The notes under the pieces: generated by a model
What the model was told of the DNA's origin: nothing
The model's database searches: none
What the model saw: only the letters and a program-made list of their open reading frames with translations
Assembly (NCBI GenBank): GCA_036872755.1
Contig: JAVHNS010000002.1
Span: 1,240,001 to 1,304,000 of the forward strand
Length of the DNA stretch: 64,000 bases
Reading direction: 5' to 3'
From: Orbilia blumenaviensis
Lineage: Eukaryota > Ascomycota > Orbiliomycetes > Orbiliales > Orbiliaceae
Shown here: positions 36,371-49,351 of the stretch, piece by piece
How positions within the stretch are numbered: position 1 is the first letter of the stretch
Layout of the letters: each line of letters starts with the position of its first letter
Program-made: the position numbers and the translations under genes

Positions 36371-37572
36371 GTTGACCATTATTGCGCACATGCTTCGTAA
36401 AGTTGTTTGCAATAACGGTATATTAAATTTCCATTTAGAGGCCTAAGATCTAGGAGATGGCTTATCAAGGCAGTGAAGACCCGTTATAGGGGCTTTTTTT
36501 CGGCTGATAGAGCTTCCAATTTTGTCTCGCCAATATCGCGAGAAACAGTTCCAATCAAAAGCTCACCACAAACCTGGGTAGGACGTCAGAATAACCCAAA
36601 TCCTTCATGACGGAACAACTGCCATGTGCTGTAATATGCGGTGGCTTTGTGGGATGGACCCGCCTGGCTGAGCTTCGAACATCACAATTCAGCAGCATTC
36701 TCCACTTGTGCAATTCCAAGTGCGACTAGGCGACGCAAGCCCTGACAAATTCTCATCTCGGTTCTGCACACCCATCATCCGTCTTTCAAGATGCTCTTCA
36801 TTGTGTAAAGTGGGCCGGGCCAGTTCGTTGAAACTAAACATCTGTGAAACAGGAGAAGAACCGCACAGGCCCGCACCAGCTAACTGGACGGACAAACGTC
36901 AAAGTTTGGGACCGAGAGGCAAAACCAAAGGCGGACATTGACAGGAGGGGCGATTCCGCACCTTGTCGATCCCATTTTATCTTCCGTCTAGGGTTTAACG
37001 CGCGATTAACTCGAAACGTACTTCAGTGCAGGAGGACTATAATTCGATTTTTGATATAGACGGTAAAGACAGTTTTTTTTTCTTTGATATTGGACTACAC
37101 TATTGTCCCCCTTTCCCATATGAAAGCCTGAATTTTTAGGGTATCAAGAACAAATAAAAATAATAGAACAATGAATGCGTAAAAGAAGCCACCCAAGAGG
37201 CTTTTTTTTGGTTTGAACAAAGAGAAATTGTAGAGATGAAAGAGAAAAATCCGCGAAGGATAATTAGGAGACGCCCGTGGCCTTGTACTATTCTGACAAG
37301 TTTTTGGTGATGGCTACAACTCCATCCAACAACGAAAGAACGATCCCCAATTCTATGGGGAATGGGATATAGAACGAAATAAAGAAAACCAAAGAATGCT
37401 ATTGGCTTTTTGGAAGCCAGTGAAAACCAGACCACTGGTGTAAATGCATGTTGACAGAAAAAAACAAATGATCGCTAAATCGACGAGACAATGAAAGCAA
37501 AGAGGTTATACTATACTCAACGAAAAAATAAATGAAATAAAAGAACAAGGCAATTAACTATTAGAGCGAAGC
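35942..37572. other. convergent intergenic interval
   Basis: Between the SET gene (plus) and the KRREW-type gene (minus). It contains a T31 tract. The last 400 bases are probably the 3'UTR of the minus-strand gene. No supported coding region. Confidence 0.55.
36339..36369. repeat. poly(T) tract, 31 bases
   Basis: Longest single-base run in the window, between GTCGAAGG and GGTTGACC. Confidence 0.9.
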
Positions 37573-38406
37573 TTATATCGCTTCAACTTGCATGAGACTG
37601 GCGCTACTATACTCCAGCTCTTGCATAATGTCATTGCTGTCAGACCCTCCCAAAGTCCAGACCCATTCTCTTTTTGACCGCCTCCATTTTCCACTGCGGG
37701 ATAGAGCGGATGCAAATCGATCAACGCATCGGCCCCGGGTATCTTCATCATCGACAGGAGTCTTGGGTTCCGAGTCCGATTCGGATTCATCGGAATCAGA
37801 AGAGGATGTCGTGGAGGGTGGCGACATGTTATCAAGATCTTCTAGTTCGTGTCTGGTAGGGACGAACTCGTAATCCTCCTCTTCGTCGCATGGGGAAGGA
37901 ATGACAGTGTGCTCCGATTCGAATGTTACACTGCGGGACATGGTTTCGCATGCTGGGGAGTTCGACAGGGAATGGGAAGGCGAACCCTTCAATATCGATC
38001 TCTTTCCACAGACAGCTGTGTACGAATATGTTCGAGTCCATCCACAAGAACCATATGGGTTACACGATCCGGATCCAATATGTGTATTAACGGCTGTGTT
38101 CCTCGATGTGATATCTTCTTGCGAAGCAGTGCTCTCGTCATCGCTCGAGGGACTGCAGCTCAACTTCAAAGAACTTGATGTTTTTCTTGTATCATTTCCA
38201 AAGCTCAACGACAACTTTGGCTTCTTGCCAACAATAGGAGTTCCAAATGTCCTAGACGAAGGCGACGGTGCATTTCCTGCATTTATATCAATCGAGGAAG
38301 GGATAAAGAGAGAAAGTTTGGTCGGTGCAGGTCTGTTTTGCGAATTGCAAAGGGTGGGGGGGAGCGACAACGCTGGTCGGAGTGGTCGTACGGTGAGGGC
38401 AGTCAT
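37573..38406 (-). CDS. conserved fungal KRREW-type acidic/Ser-rich protein
   Basis: Single-exon gene of 277 residues, function not known. The composition is low-complexity: Ser-rich N-terminal half, then a GILK-type line (KRSILKGSPSHSLS, with SRSVTFE after it), then an acidic-Ser stretch (SSSDSDESESDSE), and a C-terminal SGKWRRSKREWVWTLGG. The KR(R)EWxWTLG ending together with an ILK/VxF element is what I recall from a family of uncharacterised ascomycete proteins and may include a PP1-type docking line (SVTFE), which is inference. No membrane segment or catalytic motif. The plus-strand frame 37901-38443 over the same DNA is judged a shadow because the minus frame carries the recognisable C-terminus. 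Confidence 0.78.
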   Translation of the reverse strand: MTALTVRPLRPALSLPPTLCNSQNRPAPTKLSLFIPSSIDINAGNAPSPSSRTFGTPIVGKKPKLSLSFGNDTRKTSSSLKLSCSPSSDDESTASQEDITSRNTAVNTHIGSGSCNPYGSCGWTRTYSYTAVCGKRSILKGSPSHSLSNSPACETMSRSVTFESEHTVIPSPCDEEEDYEFVPTRHELEDLDNMSPPSTTSSSDSDESESDSEPKTPVDDEDTRGRCVDRFASALSRSGKWRRSKREWVWTLGGSDSNDIMQELEYSSASLMQVEAI

Positions 38407-41400
38407 CCTGGACTACGGAGATATTTTAAGTGATGGTATATGAATTAGGGTATTGAAGTCGGATATTTGAAGGAATGGCAGTGCCGATAATTATAAAGTC
38501 AAGCGGCGATATGCTGTACAACGCAAGAGGTGGTAGTCTGTTGATGTCGCAGATCCAACAGTCCCCAAGTCGAATGGAATGGATTGAAGATACTTTTTGT
38601 TTAAATGGTCGTTAGGATCGTATATACTTGATCATTAGGTATGATTAGGAAATAATGTATAGAAATAATGGTCGACCAAAATATGTAATGGGCGGTTAGG
38701 GGAGTATATATATCGATTGCTGATAGAGAATCAGGAAGCCAGAGGGAAGAGGGGTGGGAACCATACGCCTTTTGTTTTCCCAGTATGGTGCCCGAAGCAA
38801 CCATGAGGGCATGCGCAGCAGCATGCACCTCTAAGAGGATGGGGGCGGCAAAAGGGAAAGATACCGGTGTGAGGGGTGGAGCAGGTACTCTCCCAGGTCA
38901 GTACCTTGGGCAAATGCTATAGATAGAAAAAGGAATGTCGAGGTCGCATGGTAATTTGGTCGAGGAAGACCCGCTCTGGTCATGTTGAGAGCGAGGAAGC
39001 TGCAAGTACCGTGACATGTCTACTGCCATCTTTGCAGATTTTTTTTGTTTGTTAGCCAGCAAACAACTGCTTGGAATGCACAGACACGGATTGTACATGT
39101 ACCAGAAAGAAGCTAGGTCTGTCTCTGTCTTGGGGGGAAGGCTTCGATCGTTCGTGAAGGGCGCAAAGTCTTGTTCCTGTATGTTTCTAAGTTTAACCCC
39201 AGACTAATTTGCACTTCCTTGCACAGGAAATGACAAAAAAAATAGTGAAAGAAAAAGCAAAATACCACCACCCACTGGCATGATTGCTTTTTCTATTTCT
39301 CATCTCGGTGGAGGTGTGGGGCCAACTCCCAGAAGAGACAAGGGCTGCTATTTGCGGACGATGGGGTGCTAGTGCGGACGTAACTCGCTCGAGGAATCAC
39401 CCTGCAAAAAAACCAGCGACAGACGGGACGAGGCCTTGAATTGCCCTCGATTGGATGGCAAGATGGTGTCGACAGGCGATACTTCAGGAAGCCAAGTTTG
39501 ATGGTACGACCGCCTGGGTATACAGCGACTATGTAGACATCGCTTGCTGGGGCAAGATCTCACGATTTAACTAACTTTCCTGGGAGGAATTCTGTCGATG
39601 TGATTGCAAGTTGAACCGAGGTCTCATCCACATCTGGAAGATGTCCAATAACAGCCCTGCATTTAACGCCTATCGGATCACGTAGAAAGGTTCCTTTGCG
39701 TTATCTCCATCTGCAATACCACCCAAATGTATACATTTCGGTAGACCCTTTCGCAGACCAGTACCAGGCGAATTCTCGGCAGAGTTAGAGTTCTGAATTT
39801 CGTTGGGTATTAGCACTAATAGCACTCCGTACCAGTATGGCATATGATAAAGTTTGAGATCGAGGGTGTACATGGACGAAGTACCTTTTGGATTAATTCG
39901 ACACGATCCGGTGCACCAGAATCGAATCGAACTGATTTAATTCTGCAATGTCTTCAGACAATCTCCAGAGTCTTGCATATCTTCGGCGCATCCCGGTGCC
40001 CTCCGAGACGACGGGCAGCGTCGATCCCCATGAGCTTGGTTTGGACCTGTCACTTCTCACAATGCATATTTTACTGGTTCGTCAGGAACCGGTTTCTCAT
40101 CACTCTCCCAGCTATCCAAATGTCAAACTATGATATCAACATGCCTATTCCTGGAGCTGAAGTTAAAAATTCCAATCCTGAATCCAGCTTTCCTAGGACG
40201 GGTTCGTGTATTCGAAGGAGCATGCAGCATCAGCTTGGAATCAACGACGTAAGATGATTCGATTTGATTCATGGCCTCTTGAGCTCTCTTTCGCAAGCCC
40301 ACAAGCGCAAGCACAGGACTTTCGGGGAGGCAAAGCGGGCGGGGTAGAACGAATCCGGTAGATTTTTTTCCCGTCATTATCAATCTTTCTTGGCTAGCTG
40401 ATCGGGTTGGCTGGAATTCCAGTGGGGATGTCTTGCTGCCTTCGTTCGAGAGCTGCCGTTTTTTGCAGACTACGGACCGGAGTTATCACCGTTACGTTTG
40501 GCTACATCCAAGTTGCAGCTGGCATGTGTCTACACAAGCCACAAAGCCACAAGCCACACATACTGCAAGCCACAGTCTATGACGTTCTGGAGCACACGTA
40601 ATCCCTGCTTCCACCGAAGTTTTCCCGAGGTCTTTCTTTCTTTCCTTCCCTTTTCTTTCTCTCTGCTTTAATTTCGACAGGCCACAGCCCTCTACAGCCA
40701 TAATCCCTGTTTCGGCTTCTTGCTTCGGTGACCGCTTTGACAACTATGAACCTCCAAACAAAATCTTTATTTTTCCCAAATTTCACTTCAGTACAGACAC
40801 ATTACCACACCTGTATGTATGTACAGGCAATTTTCCGAAACGGACATCTAATCTCGGCACTTGTCAAAAGTAGGAGCCGCAAATGAGATGGCAATTTTCT
40901 AGAATGTCTGAGCGAAGGATTTCAGAATCAGTTCTAATAGAGAGAAACCCACTGTGGGAAGTTTGTGATATCGATGTTCCTAAATTGCGGCCTCCTTCCC
41001 AGAAAAGAGAGGCGCGTAGCCAACTTTTCTGGTAGCGAATATGTACATGCCATCGAACATGTGCTCCCGAGATCGAGACAACGCTTGCGGTAACGTCGTT
41101 AGCATACGACTCAGAACCTAGAATCGAATTTACCACCTGATTCGCATGCTATACCGTCAACGCCATTGCCTTTGACCCATTGTTGGCCTGAGACAAATCC
41201 TACCTTTTTGGAACTTGCAAACTTGTGACCAAGCCCATATTGGGGCATTTGAGATTTTGTAACCTTACAACCTGCCTAACGGTTTCGAATCGAATCCCAC
41301 AGCAACAACGCATTTACCATGACCCCTGAACATGCCAAAGTCGGGCCAACGTTCTAGAAGGACGTCAACTCTGAACCTCTTCAGCCTTAAAAGTCTGAGA

Positions 41401-44400
41401 TCTGTTTCCTCGTTTCGAACCAGACCAGTGACAGGAATTTAAGAGTTGTCTCAGTTATCAGTTTATCTCCAGACCGTATTGCAAAAACGGGGAGGTGAGA
41501 AGTCTCGCCATTTGGAATCGATGTCCATATCGGTCTTTGATACGCCCTCTTTAAGGTCATCAAGCCTTCACTAGAAACCGCATAAAGAAACACTCTGGAA
41601 ATCTGCCGGATGGGATTTAGTTACAATCAGATATACCCGGCATTCATGCAAACACGGGATCCCGGGTCGCGTTGCATCCCGGGTGGTTTTCTTGTAATTT
41701 GTAGCTACTAGGGCGAGGTATAGAATCCAAGCTCACCGAGGGAGGCATTGCTGGACAGTCAATAGCCGCATTCGTTACTGGACGTAAGCTCATCGAAGAC
41801 CAAACCGGTCAGTTAAGTCGTGTGCGTGTATGTGGATGAAACTCGCATAGCACTCTGAACAGCCACAGTCACAATGCCAAGGTGTTGCACTGGTACATCA
41901 CGCTCTTGATTTCGAGCTTCGCCCCATATATCCACGTAAGTGGGTCTTCTGGACCCGACCAAAGCCCGCTTAACTCAAGCGCATCCATAGTTGTATTCTC
42001 AACAGATTTCTAAGATAATCGCCGTTGCTTATACATGGCTTCAGGGATCTGAGTTCACTAGGTTTGTCAAGAATGAGGCGTCTAAAGCTTTACCTCCAGT
42101 AGCGCTGTTTCGAAAATGCTTATTTGGCATATACATAGTGCCATGGCCAGTTGGGGGCTCAGAGTGGAACCAATTCTTGAAATAAAAGATGTTTTGGGGA
42201 AGTGATCCCCAACGCTTAGTATACCCACTTGCTCACAAGGACTCCTACATATTTTTGGCCTCGGCTAAGAGATCGGATTCAACATTGCATACATCATTTA
42301 GGTTGAGGTAATGCTATATATAGCCAACTCTTGGCCCAAACATCAGACGGATGTGGTTCATATAGTCTATGTATATACTAAGTAGCCTCTCACCGTTCTG
42401 TTTCCAATTTGGTCAACCAACGCAACGGTTCACGCGGCCCGGACTGCGCTGGTTGCGGTATTTAGACTTTAAACCGAGAAAAACTAATATTTGAACATGA
42501 AAACGACGATATTATGATGTATTGACGTGTTTAGATTATTTATAGTCTCCGCAATGCATAGGATTAGGACTGAAGGAATGTTGATAGTTGTCATGCACAT
42601 ATGCGGCACAGTGGCCGTGTCGGATCTCGATCCAAATCCTTTGAGCAAACCCAAGTTTTCATGTAAGGTCCGATTCAAAAAGTGGTGAGGCCGGTTTAGA
42701 AGCAAACCTATGGTTAAGTGGTATATTTTGGGCACAGCTGCAAGCCGTTCGGGTGAGAATGCAGAGCGACTAAGCGGCCGGGTGATCGAATATACCACAG
42801 CTTGTAGATCCAATCTAAAACCGGAAGCCCAGTGCTAGCCTTAGTTGATCAGAATCTTTAATCGTCATCTTAGACAATATAATATCATTTTTAAACTATC
42901 ACTTAACTATACTACTTCGTTGTTGAGTTGCACTCTCACACATGCTTAGTTGTGCTATTCAATGGGCAGTACGCAAGCATACTAGGTTATACAGTACTAG
43001 TGCCGTTATGTTCAATTTAATTGTCATTCTGTTAGATTGAGAAAGAGCCGTGCATATGTGATTATATATTACCTACGCTATGATTTTCCAGGGGGGATTA
43101 CGGTGTATAGAAGCTCTAGGGTATGCCAGTGGGTCCAAACCAAAGAAAATGTGTGGGACAATTAAACCGAGGCGGACTACTTTGCCTACAGCGCCTGGAT
43201 TTGAGGCTAGCTATTGATCACTTACCGTCTCGGATGCTTGAGATTTGATGCTCTGGAGCTACCTATCGTCGGCGTACTTTCTCCTGTTTACGGAGTTGCT
43301 ATAAATATCACACCTAAATCTCACCGTATCTGCGTATTCGAATATTCGAGGTTAATTGCCGGCGGAGAGATATGTGCGCTAACTCGCCGTGATATAAAAA
43401 GATATTTTTTTCTTTATTCATACCTAATCCTAGACTTCATAAACTCGTTCACCCATGTATAAGGTAGTACATGGAGCTCTTAGTATATTAACTCTATCGG
43501 GACACCGTTATCTCTATCCTTTCCCCTATCCTCTCCTTATACATCTTTTCATTTAATTTAATCAAGTACTTAATAGAATGGGATTTTCAAATGGAACTCC
43601 TATATTTGATCATCCACAAGGTTTATTGCTATGCCTACAGCTATGTGGTAACCCTGGTGCTAATGGGTAATGCTCTGCTCCGTCGAGGCTGGTTTACGAG
43701 ACTAGGCAATGCGTTGTTTACGTGGTATTCTGCTACTGAAGATCGGTTTGAGCTCTTGGCCCTTAGTCTCGGATTACGTATTCAATTTGAAAGGATTCAA
43801 AAAGATGACTCGACAAAAGCTCGTCCCGGTCCTCTTCAATGTGAGAATTTGCGAAAGTGCCGTACCTAACCCGAATTTGCATTGGGTGGTCAGTTCCGAA
43901 GAGGTCGGCGAACCCGTCCGCGGCCGACAAATTTATAAAAGAGGGTGCTATATCTGGATACCTATGATGCTCGGTGCCAGCTAGCCTTCGCAATCGCACA
44001 TCTTTCGGCTTGGCAAGACGACTAACCGGAATATCTCCAAATGGACCGGTAGCATCGGAAGTTAAACTAAAGTGTGTGCACTTGAGAGAAGTATGGATGC
44101 ATACACACACGGATTGTCACTGAAAGTTCAAGGGGGTGGTCATTGCGAGTCCACAGTACTAGTAAAGAAACTTCGAGAGTGGAGCGAATATTCACGAATA
44201 GAAAGTCGAGATAGGACCAAAAACCACGGGGTTCCCTCATTTAGACGTGAATGTGGACCAGGGCCTTCGGTAGTCGGCAACCCGTCCTATTTACATTCAG
44301 CGGGTTAGGCAGGCAAGTAAAGCAGGCCTAACGGGGCTGGCGGATGAAAATAGTAGAAGCTGAGTAACCTCGACCCAGCTATTAATATTTTTGTCGTTTG

Positions 44401-44895
44401 TTTTGCACAGAAAGCGGTGGCGCGCATGGAATAGTGTGTCAGCATTAGCAGATGACGCAGAAACTCGAAGGCACGGAGCTTTCTACAAAACCGAGCCTTT
44501 AATCTTCCCTAGTACTTCTTTCTTTCTTTCTCCTGTCATTCATAGAATTAAATTCCAAAACCTTCGATTTTTCGAAAAAGCTTTTCGCCGTAAAAAATCC
44601 GGTTAGAGGTGATCAATAGAAATCTGTCGGGTGGCCGTTACATTACGTTACCTGTTGCATTGCACCAAGCTTAAACACAAGGCCCCGCCAACTTAACTGC
44701 CCCTCCTATCAGCGCTCGCCCATCCTTGGCTTGAACCACGGATACCCCAGACACTACACTTCCCAGAACCCAACCATCGAGATCTAAAATTTCAACCATC
44801 CCGTACACATAGTAGACCTATCCTTTCGATATCACAGATATCCCTCTTCAAAGTTTGTGTTTTCTGCGTAGTCGCGCCCTTTTTCAAACACATAC
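38407..44895. other. longest gene-poor stretch (6.5 kb)
   Basis: No supported gene on either strand; frames rarely exceed 110 codons and none shows a motif. Probable promoter of the KRREW-type gene at the left end and of the metacaspase at the right (C-rich leader 44700-44895). ATCCCGGGT occurs twice near 41.67 kb, including a CGGGATCCCG palindrome. A+T-rich segments dominate 42-43.6 kb. Could be degenerate repeats, but I cannot identify one. Confidence 0.55.
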
Positions 44896-46890
44896 ATGTC
44901 GTACGGCTATCAACCGAATGGTCCTAGCGATTCCTATGCTACATCGTATGTTGTCCCTCAACTAACAACCCGCCTGAGGGTTGTATTTTGTAAATACAAT
45001 GCTAACGGTCCGGTAGACAGTTTTATGGCGGCAATGGACCGCCTCCTCCGGTCCCTCCGAGGCCGAATTCTGGTTACATGAATTCCCAGGTACGGATTTT
45101 TGGGTCCCGGTGTTTCGACGCTTATTCTGCTATTTGGGCTACGCGAACTAGGCGATGCCGTTCTTTAGAAAGTAATACTATCATATACAAGGTACTTGCT
45201 GACGCTCGAATTATGACAGCCTCCGTATCCCACTCAGCAGGGCTCATCACCGTACCCTCAATATCAACAACAACAAAACTATGGACCTCCAGGAGGTTAT
45301 CCAAGTCCGCAGCCGCCATTTGGTGGTCTGCAACACCAAGGCACTTTCTATGGAAGCCCCCAGCCATATCCTCCTCCACATAGTCCGCAGCCGCCAACTG
45401 GATATGGAATGCCCCCTCCTCAGCCGCCATATTCCTCCGGCGGGCAGTGGGGAACAGCACCGGCGCCGGTTCATTCCAATATGCCACCTCAATACCCATC
45501 CGGACCCAGTTCGGTGCAGTACCCTACGCCCGGACAGCTTCCAACCTTCAGCACAAACCAATGGACCAGGAATCAGCAAGGACCGCGGCCTCCGCCGAGT
45601 ACCATGCAGACATATAATCACGGCGGTGGAGCAGGATTAAGATATCAACACAGTACTTGCCAGGGGAAGCGGAAAGCTCTACGTATGTCCAAGTATCAAT
45701 CTTTTGCAATTGAAAATTCTATGTTTTGCTAACTTTGATTGATAGTTATTGGTATTGTAAGTAATTAAATAATCTGAAGGAACCTGGAACTCAACTAACT
45801 TGACTAGAATTACTTCAACACCAAACGGCAGCTCAAGTACGTATTATCCGCGAAAAAACAAAATTGGTAGATATGACTAACATTATTTACAGTGGATGTA
45901 TCAACGATGTGATGAATGTCCGGAATTTCTTGATCCAATCATACAAATACAAGCCAGAGGACATGGTAATCTTAACAGACGACCAATCAAATCCCCTTTC
46001 GGTGCCCAAGCGCGACAACATCCTTCGGGCGATGAAATGGCTAGTAGCGGACGCTCAACCAAACGACTCGCTTTTCTTTCACTTCTCTGGCCACGGTGGT
46101 CAAGTCCGTGACTTGGATGGAGATGAAGCAGATGGATACGATGAAACTATCTACCCCGTCGACTATGCTACAAAAGGCCACATAGTAGACGACCTAATGC
46201 ATGATATCATGGTTAAGCCGTTGAAACCTGGTGTCCGTCTCACTGCTATCTTCGACAGTTGCCATTCCGGTACCGCTCTGGATCTTCCGTTTATCTACTC
46301 GACAGCCGGTACTCTAAAGGAGCAGAATCTACTCAAAGAAGCCGGAATGGGCATCCTTGGAGCTGTGGTGCAGCCGCAGACCCTGACGCTGGGTGGTGTC
46401 ATGCAGGGAACTTTCGAATTTTTGAATAAAGCCACGACTGGTAGAGGAGCCGAAGAACGTGCGAAGAAGACAAAGTTCAGCCCCGCAGATGTCATCCAGT
46501 GGAGTGGTAGCAAAGACTCGCAGACTTCGTAAGCTAATCCAGGATCGATTTGAATCAACTATGGGATCAACACACTAACTTAATATCAGAGCGGACGACA
46601 AGGGTGGTGGTGTCATGTCACGGTTGGTACCAAAACACGTACGATATTAAAGTATAAGCAGCCGCTAACGTCTGGATACAGTGCCTTTATCAAGTGTTTG
46701 TCACAAAACCCGAATCAAAGCTACAAGCAAATGCTCAACAGTTTGCGGGACGAACTCGGTGGTAAATATTCTCAAAAGCCACAGCTTAGCTGTAGCCACC
46801 CTCTAGATACTGATTTGCTTTGTAAGTCACTCGTTCCATATTTCCGATTCAGAAACAGCCATTGCTAACTGCTGAATAGTCATTATGTAA
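44896..46890 (+). CDS. MCA1: metacaspase (type I, peptidase C14B)
   Basis: Calcium-dependent, Arg/Lys-specific cysteine protease involved in stress response and protein quality control. 481 residues from nine exons: 44896..44945, 45017..45089, 45220..45682, 45746..45756, 45808..45836, 45893..46528, 46590..46622, 46682..46821, 46880..46890. The N-terminal 170 residues are a Pro/Gln/Tyr/Gly-rich prodomain ([32 protein letters not shown]) as in fungal type I enzymes. The catalytic domain begins KRKALLIGINYF, which needs an 11-base exon, then GCINDV, His276 in HFSGHGGQ, Cys332 in DSCHSG, and ends [16 protein letters not shown]. Exons 4 and 9 are each only 11 bases and one donor is gttggt, but all phases agree and the translation is intact. 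Confidence 0.94.
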
Positions 46891-47851
46891 TGGTGCCTTT
46901 GTATTATGACGAAAACGGGATACGGTGTCATGACTTTCGTTTTTCCTTACTCTGCAAGCGCACTTGCCAGGGCACAATAATGATGCCTATGAAATCGCTT
47001 TTCAAGTTCTTTCGATTTTATGTTGTTGTTCTCCATTCCAATCTCCTAAATCGAATTTTGACCACTTACTCCGCATATTTTAGCGGAACGACTCTTATTT
47101 TGAGCAAGGGAATATCTATCTGTTGCAATATATCACTGATATTTCTCTAATTTATACCACCATTCGCTTTACTTGCTAAAATCCGACCTTCTGATATTTA
47201 TTTCCCTTTGATATCTACTAGTCGACCCCCCCCCCCCCCCCCCCCTTTTTTTTTTTTTTTTTTTTCAAAGTTTGGTCATTTCGGATCGCTTCTACCTTTT
47301 CTAAAACTGATAGCTTAAATACTAAGGATCTAGCAAGGGGACTAAATCTTTGCTCTACATACCTACGCCCACGCTGCAGGCAACAAATAAAAAAATGTGA
47401 CCGAAACAGCTCCCATAGCCTTTGTAAATTGACATTTCTGTGTGACCACACCATCGTCGAATGCATCTTGGTTAACTCGCAGGTATTACATAACGTTTTA
47501 TTTTTCTTTTTTATCGAAATTACCCAACTGGTATCGGTACTTTTGGTCATTTGCGGGGTTGGTAGATGTCAATCGAATTTCGTGGATCCACTTCGGCACG
47601 GCTTGACCATGGTTTAATTTAGTGTATTTAAAGTGAAGGATCCCGTTCTATAAATCCATAAAATCTAGCTTGGTGTTGCAGTCGAAGTTTAGTTCAAGCT
47701 ACCAATACAAAATAGGTACTCTGCTAATCGATATCTCTTGGACACGAGACAACGTTACAACGAAATACGGTAGATCTCGGGGTCGGCTCTAGACAAAACC
47801 TTACTCAAACACGCATAACAGTAGCCAGAGGAAATAAAATAAAAAATAAAA
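46891..47851. other. intergenic, metacaspase 3' flank to MOSC promoter
   Basis: Contains the C20T20 tract. No supported gene. Confidence 0.6.
47226..47265. repeat. C20-T20 homopolymer junction
   Basis: Exactly 20 C followed directly by 20 T after GTCGA. On the minus strand it reads A20G20, a perfect 40-base homopurine tract. Confidence 0.85.
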
Positions 47852-49176
47852 ATGAAGATAAGACAGGTACTATCCCACCGGGTTCCCTGTATCCCGATTG
47901 GCGGTTTGGCGGTTTTATAAGAAGCTTACACTGTACTTATGAATGACTTACATAGCTCTACGTCTACCCCGTCAAATCCCTTCGCGGATGCAGTGTCCCA
48001 ACAGCAACACTCACCTCCTACGGTCTCAAATACGACCGTAAATACATGGTCGTCCGCATAAAGCCCGACGAAAACGGCAAGACTACCTACGAAAGCCAAT
48101 ATGTCGGCAACGTTGACGCTCTATGTCTCTTTAGCGCTAGTATCCTACCAGACTACGAGAATGCGAAGGTCGTTCGGGTGACTTATAACACACCGGCAGC
48201 CTTAACTGAGAAGGAGACTGTTGTTAAGCATAGGGGTGGTGAGGATCCGTATATTGAATTCCCCATTTCAGCGGATCATATGAAGTTAGAGAAAGTGGAT
48301 CTGGTGATCCATAAGTCAAAGTGTGTGGGGTATGATATGGGGGCCGAATACCAGGAGTTCTTCACAAAGCATCTAGGGTATCCTGCGAAGTTGGTCTATG
48401 TGGGCGATAGCACGAGAAAGGTTCAGGGAAACCTCGCTCCGGATCAAACGAATCTAACGAGGGAGAATGATTTTGATACTGGGAATCAACGGGCTATTGC
48501 GCCACCGAGTGAATGGCTTGTATTTGGGCTTTTTACGTGGATTTTATGGTATATATTGGGGTGGAATGCAGAGGGATCAAAGTATACGATACAATTCTCG
48601 GACGTAGCGCCGGTACTTGTGGCATCCACTGTGAGTTTGGAAGAGTTGAATCGCGGGAAGAAGGAGAGCGAGAAAACATTGGATTTGGATATTACAAAAT
48701 TGAGGCCAAATATCGTCCTCGAGCCATCAGATGACACCGAGATGACACCTTTTGAGGAGGATTATTGGGCAGAATTGGAAGTCGGCAGGAAGGGTGCCGG
48801 TGATGTCAGGAAAATTATGCTAACAGGGAACTGTGGGAGATGCAAAAGTTTAAACGTCGACTACGAGACTGGAAAACAGTTACCGGTTGATGGGCAGATG
48901 CTGAAAAGATTGTCGGATATGCATAGAAGAGTGGATGCTGGATATGCATACTCACCTATTTTTGGGAGATATGGATTTATTTCGAAGGATAGTTTGAGAA
49001 AGGACATTAAAATCGGAGAAGAGGTTACGGTCACTAAGAAAAACAAGGAGAGGACAGTGTTTTGTGAGTACTCTCTGGATTCGCTGATGCTATCATATCC
49101 TTAAATATCAACACACTGACACCATGAATACGTAGATTGGCCAGGTTTGTCCTCTGGAACAAGATCCAAAAAGTGA
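47852..49176 (+). CDS. MOSC-domain (mARC/MoCo-sulfurase C-terminal type) protein
   Basis: Putative molybdenum-cofactor-binding reductase-like protein, 387 residues. Exons are 47852..47866 (15 bases, MKIRQ), 47956..49063 and 49136..49176. Joining exon 1 to exon 2 gives MKIRQLYVYPVKSLRGCSV, the classical start of the MOSC N-terminal beta-barrel domain, then GLKYDRKYMVV. The MOSC core includes FSDVAPVLVAS, the NCGRC cluster at 297-301 (Cys298 or Cys301 is the likely Mo ligand) with SLNVDYETG, and GRYGFI. The last splice restores TVFYWPGLSS, the usual C-terminus. Odd: residues 192-208 (WLVFGLFTWILWYILGW) are strongly hydrophobic and lie between the two domains, giving a possible membrane contact. 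It converges with the pyroglutamyl peptidase gene with 175 bases between stops. Confidence 0.9.
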
Positions 49177-49351
49177 AATTAGAGGCTACATAGTTCTACT
49201 TAGAGCTTCTGTAAAAGAACGCTATGCGTTTAACGCCAATTTTATTCGAATACTCGATCGCTATGCTAATATGTATATGCGAAACAAGTTCACGGCCACA
49301 CCAAACGCTATGTAGCTGCGTAGTTGACTGGTTGCGTATTATAATATCAAG

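Noticed and set aside
37901..38443. 180-codon plus-strand frame opposite the KRREW-type gene
   Set aside because: The minus frame is longer and ends with the recognisable KREWVWTLG element; the plus frame is its shadow.
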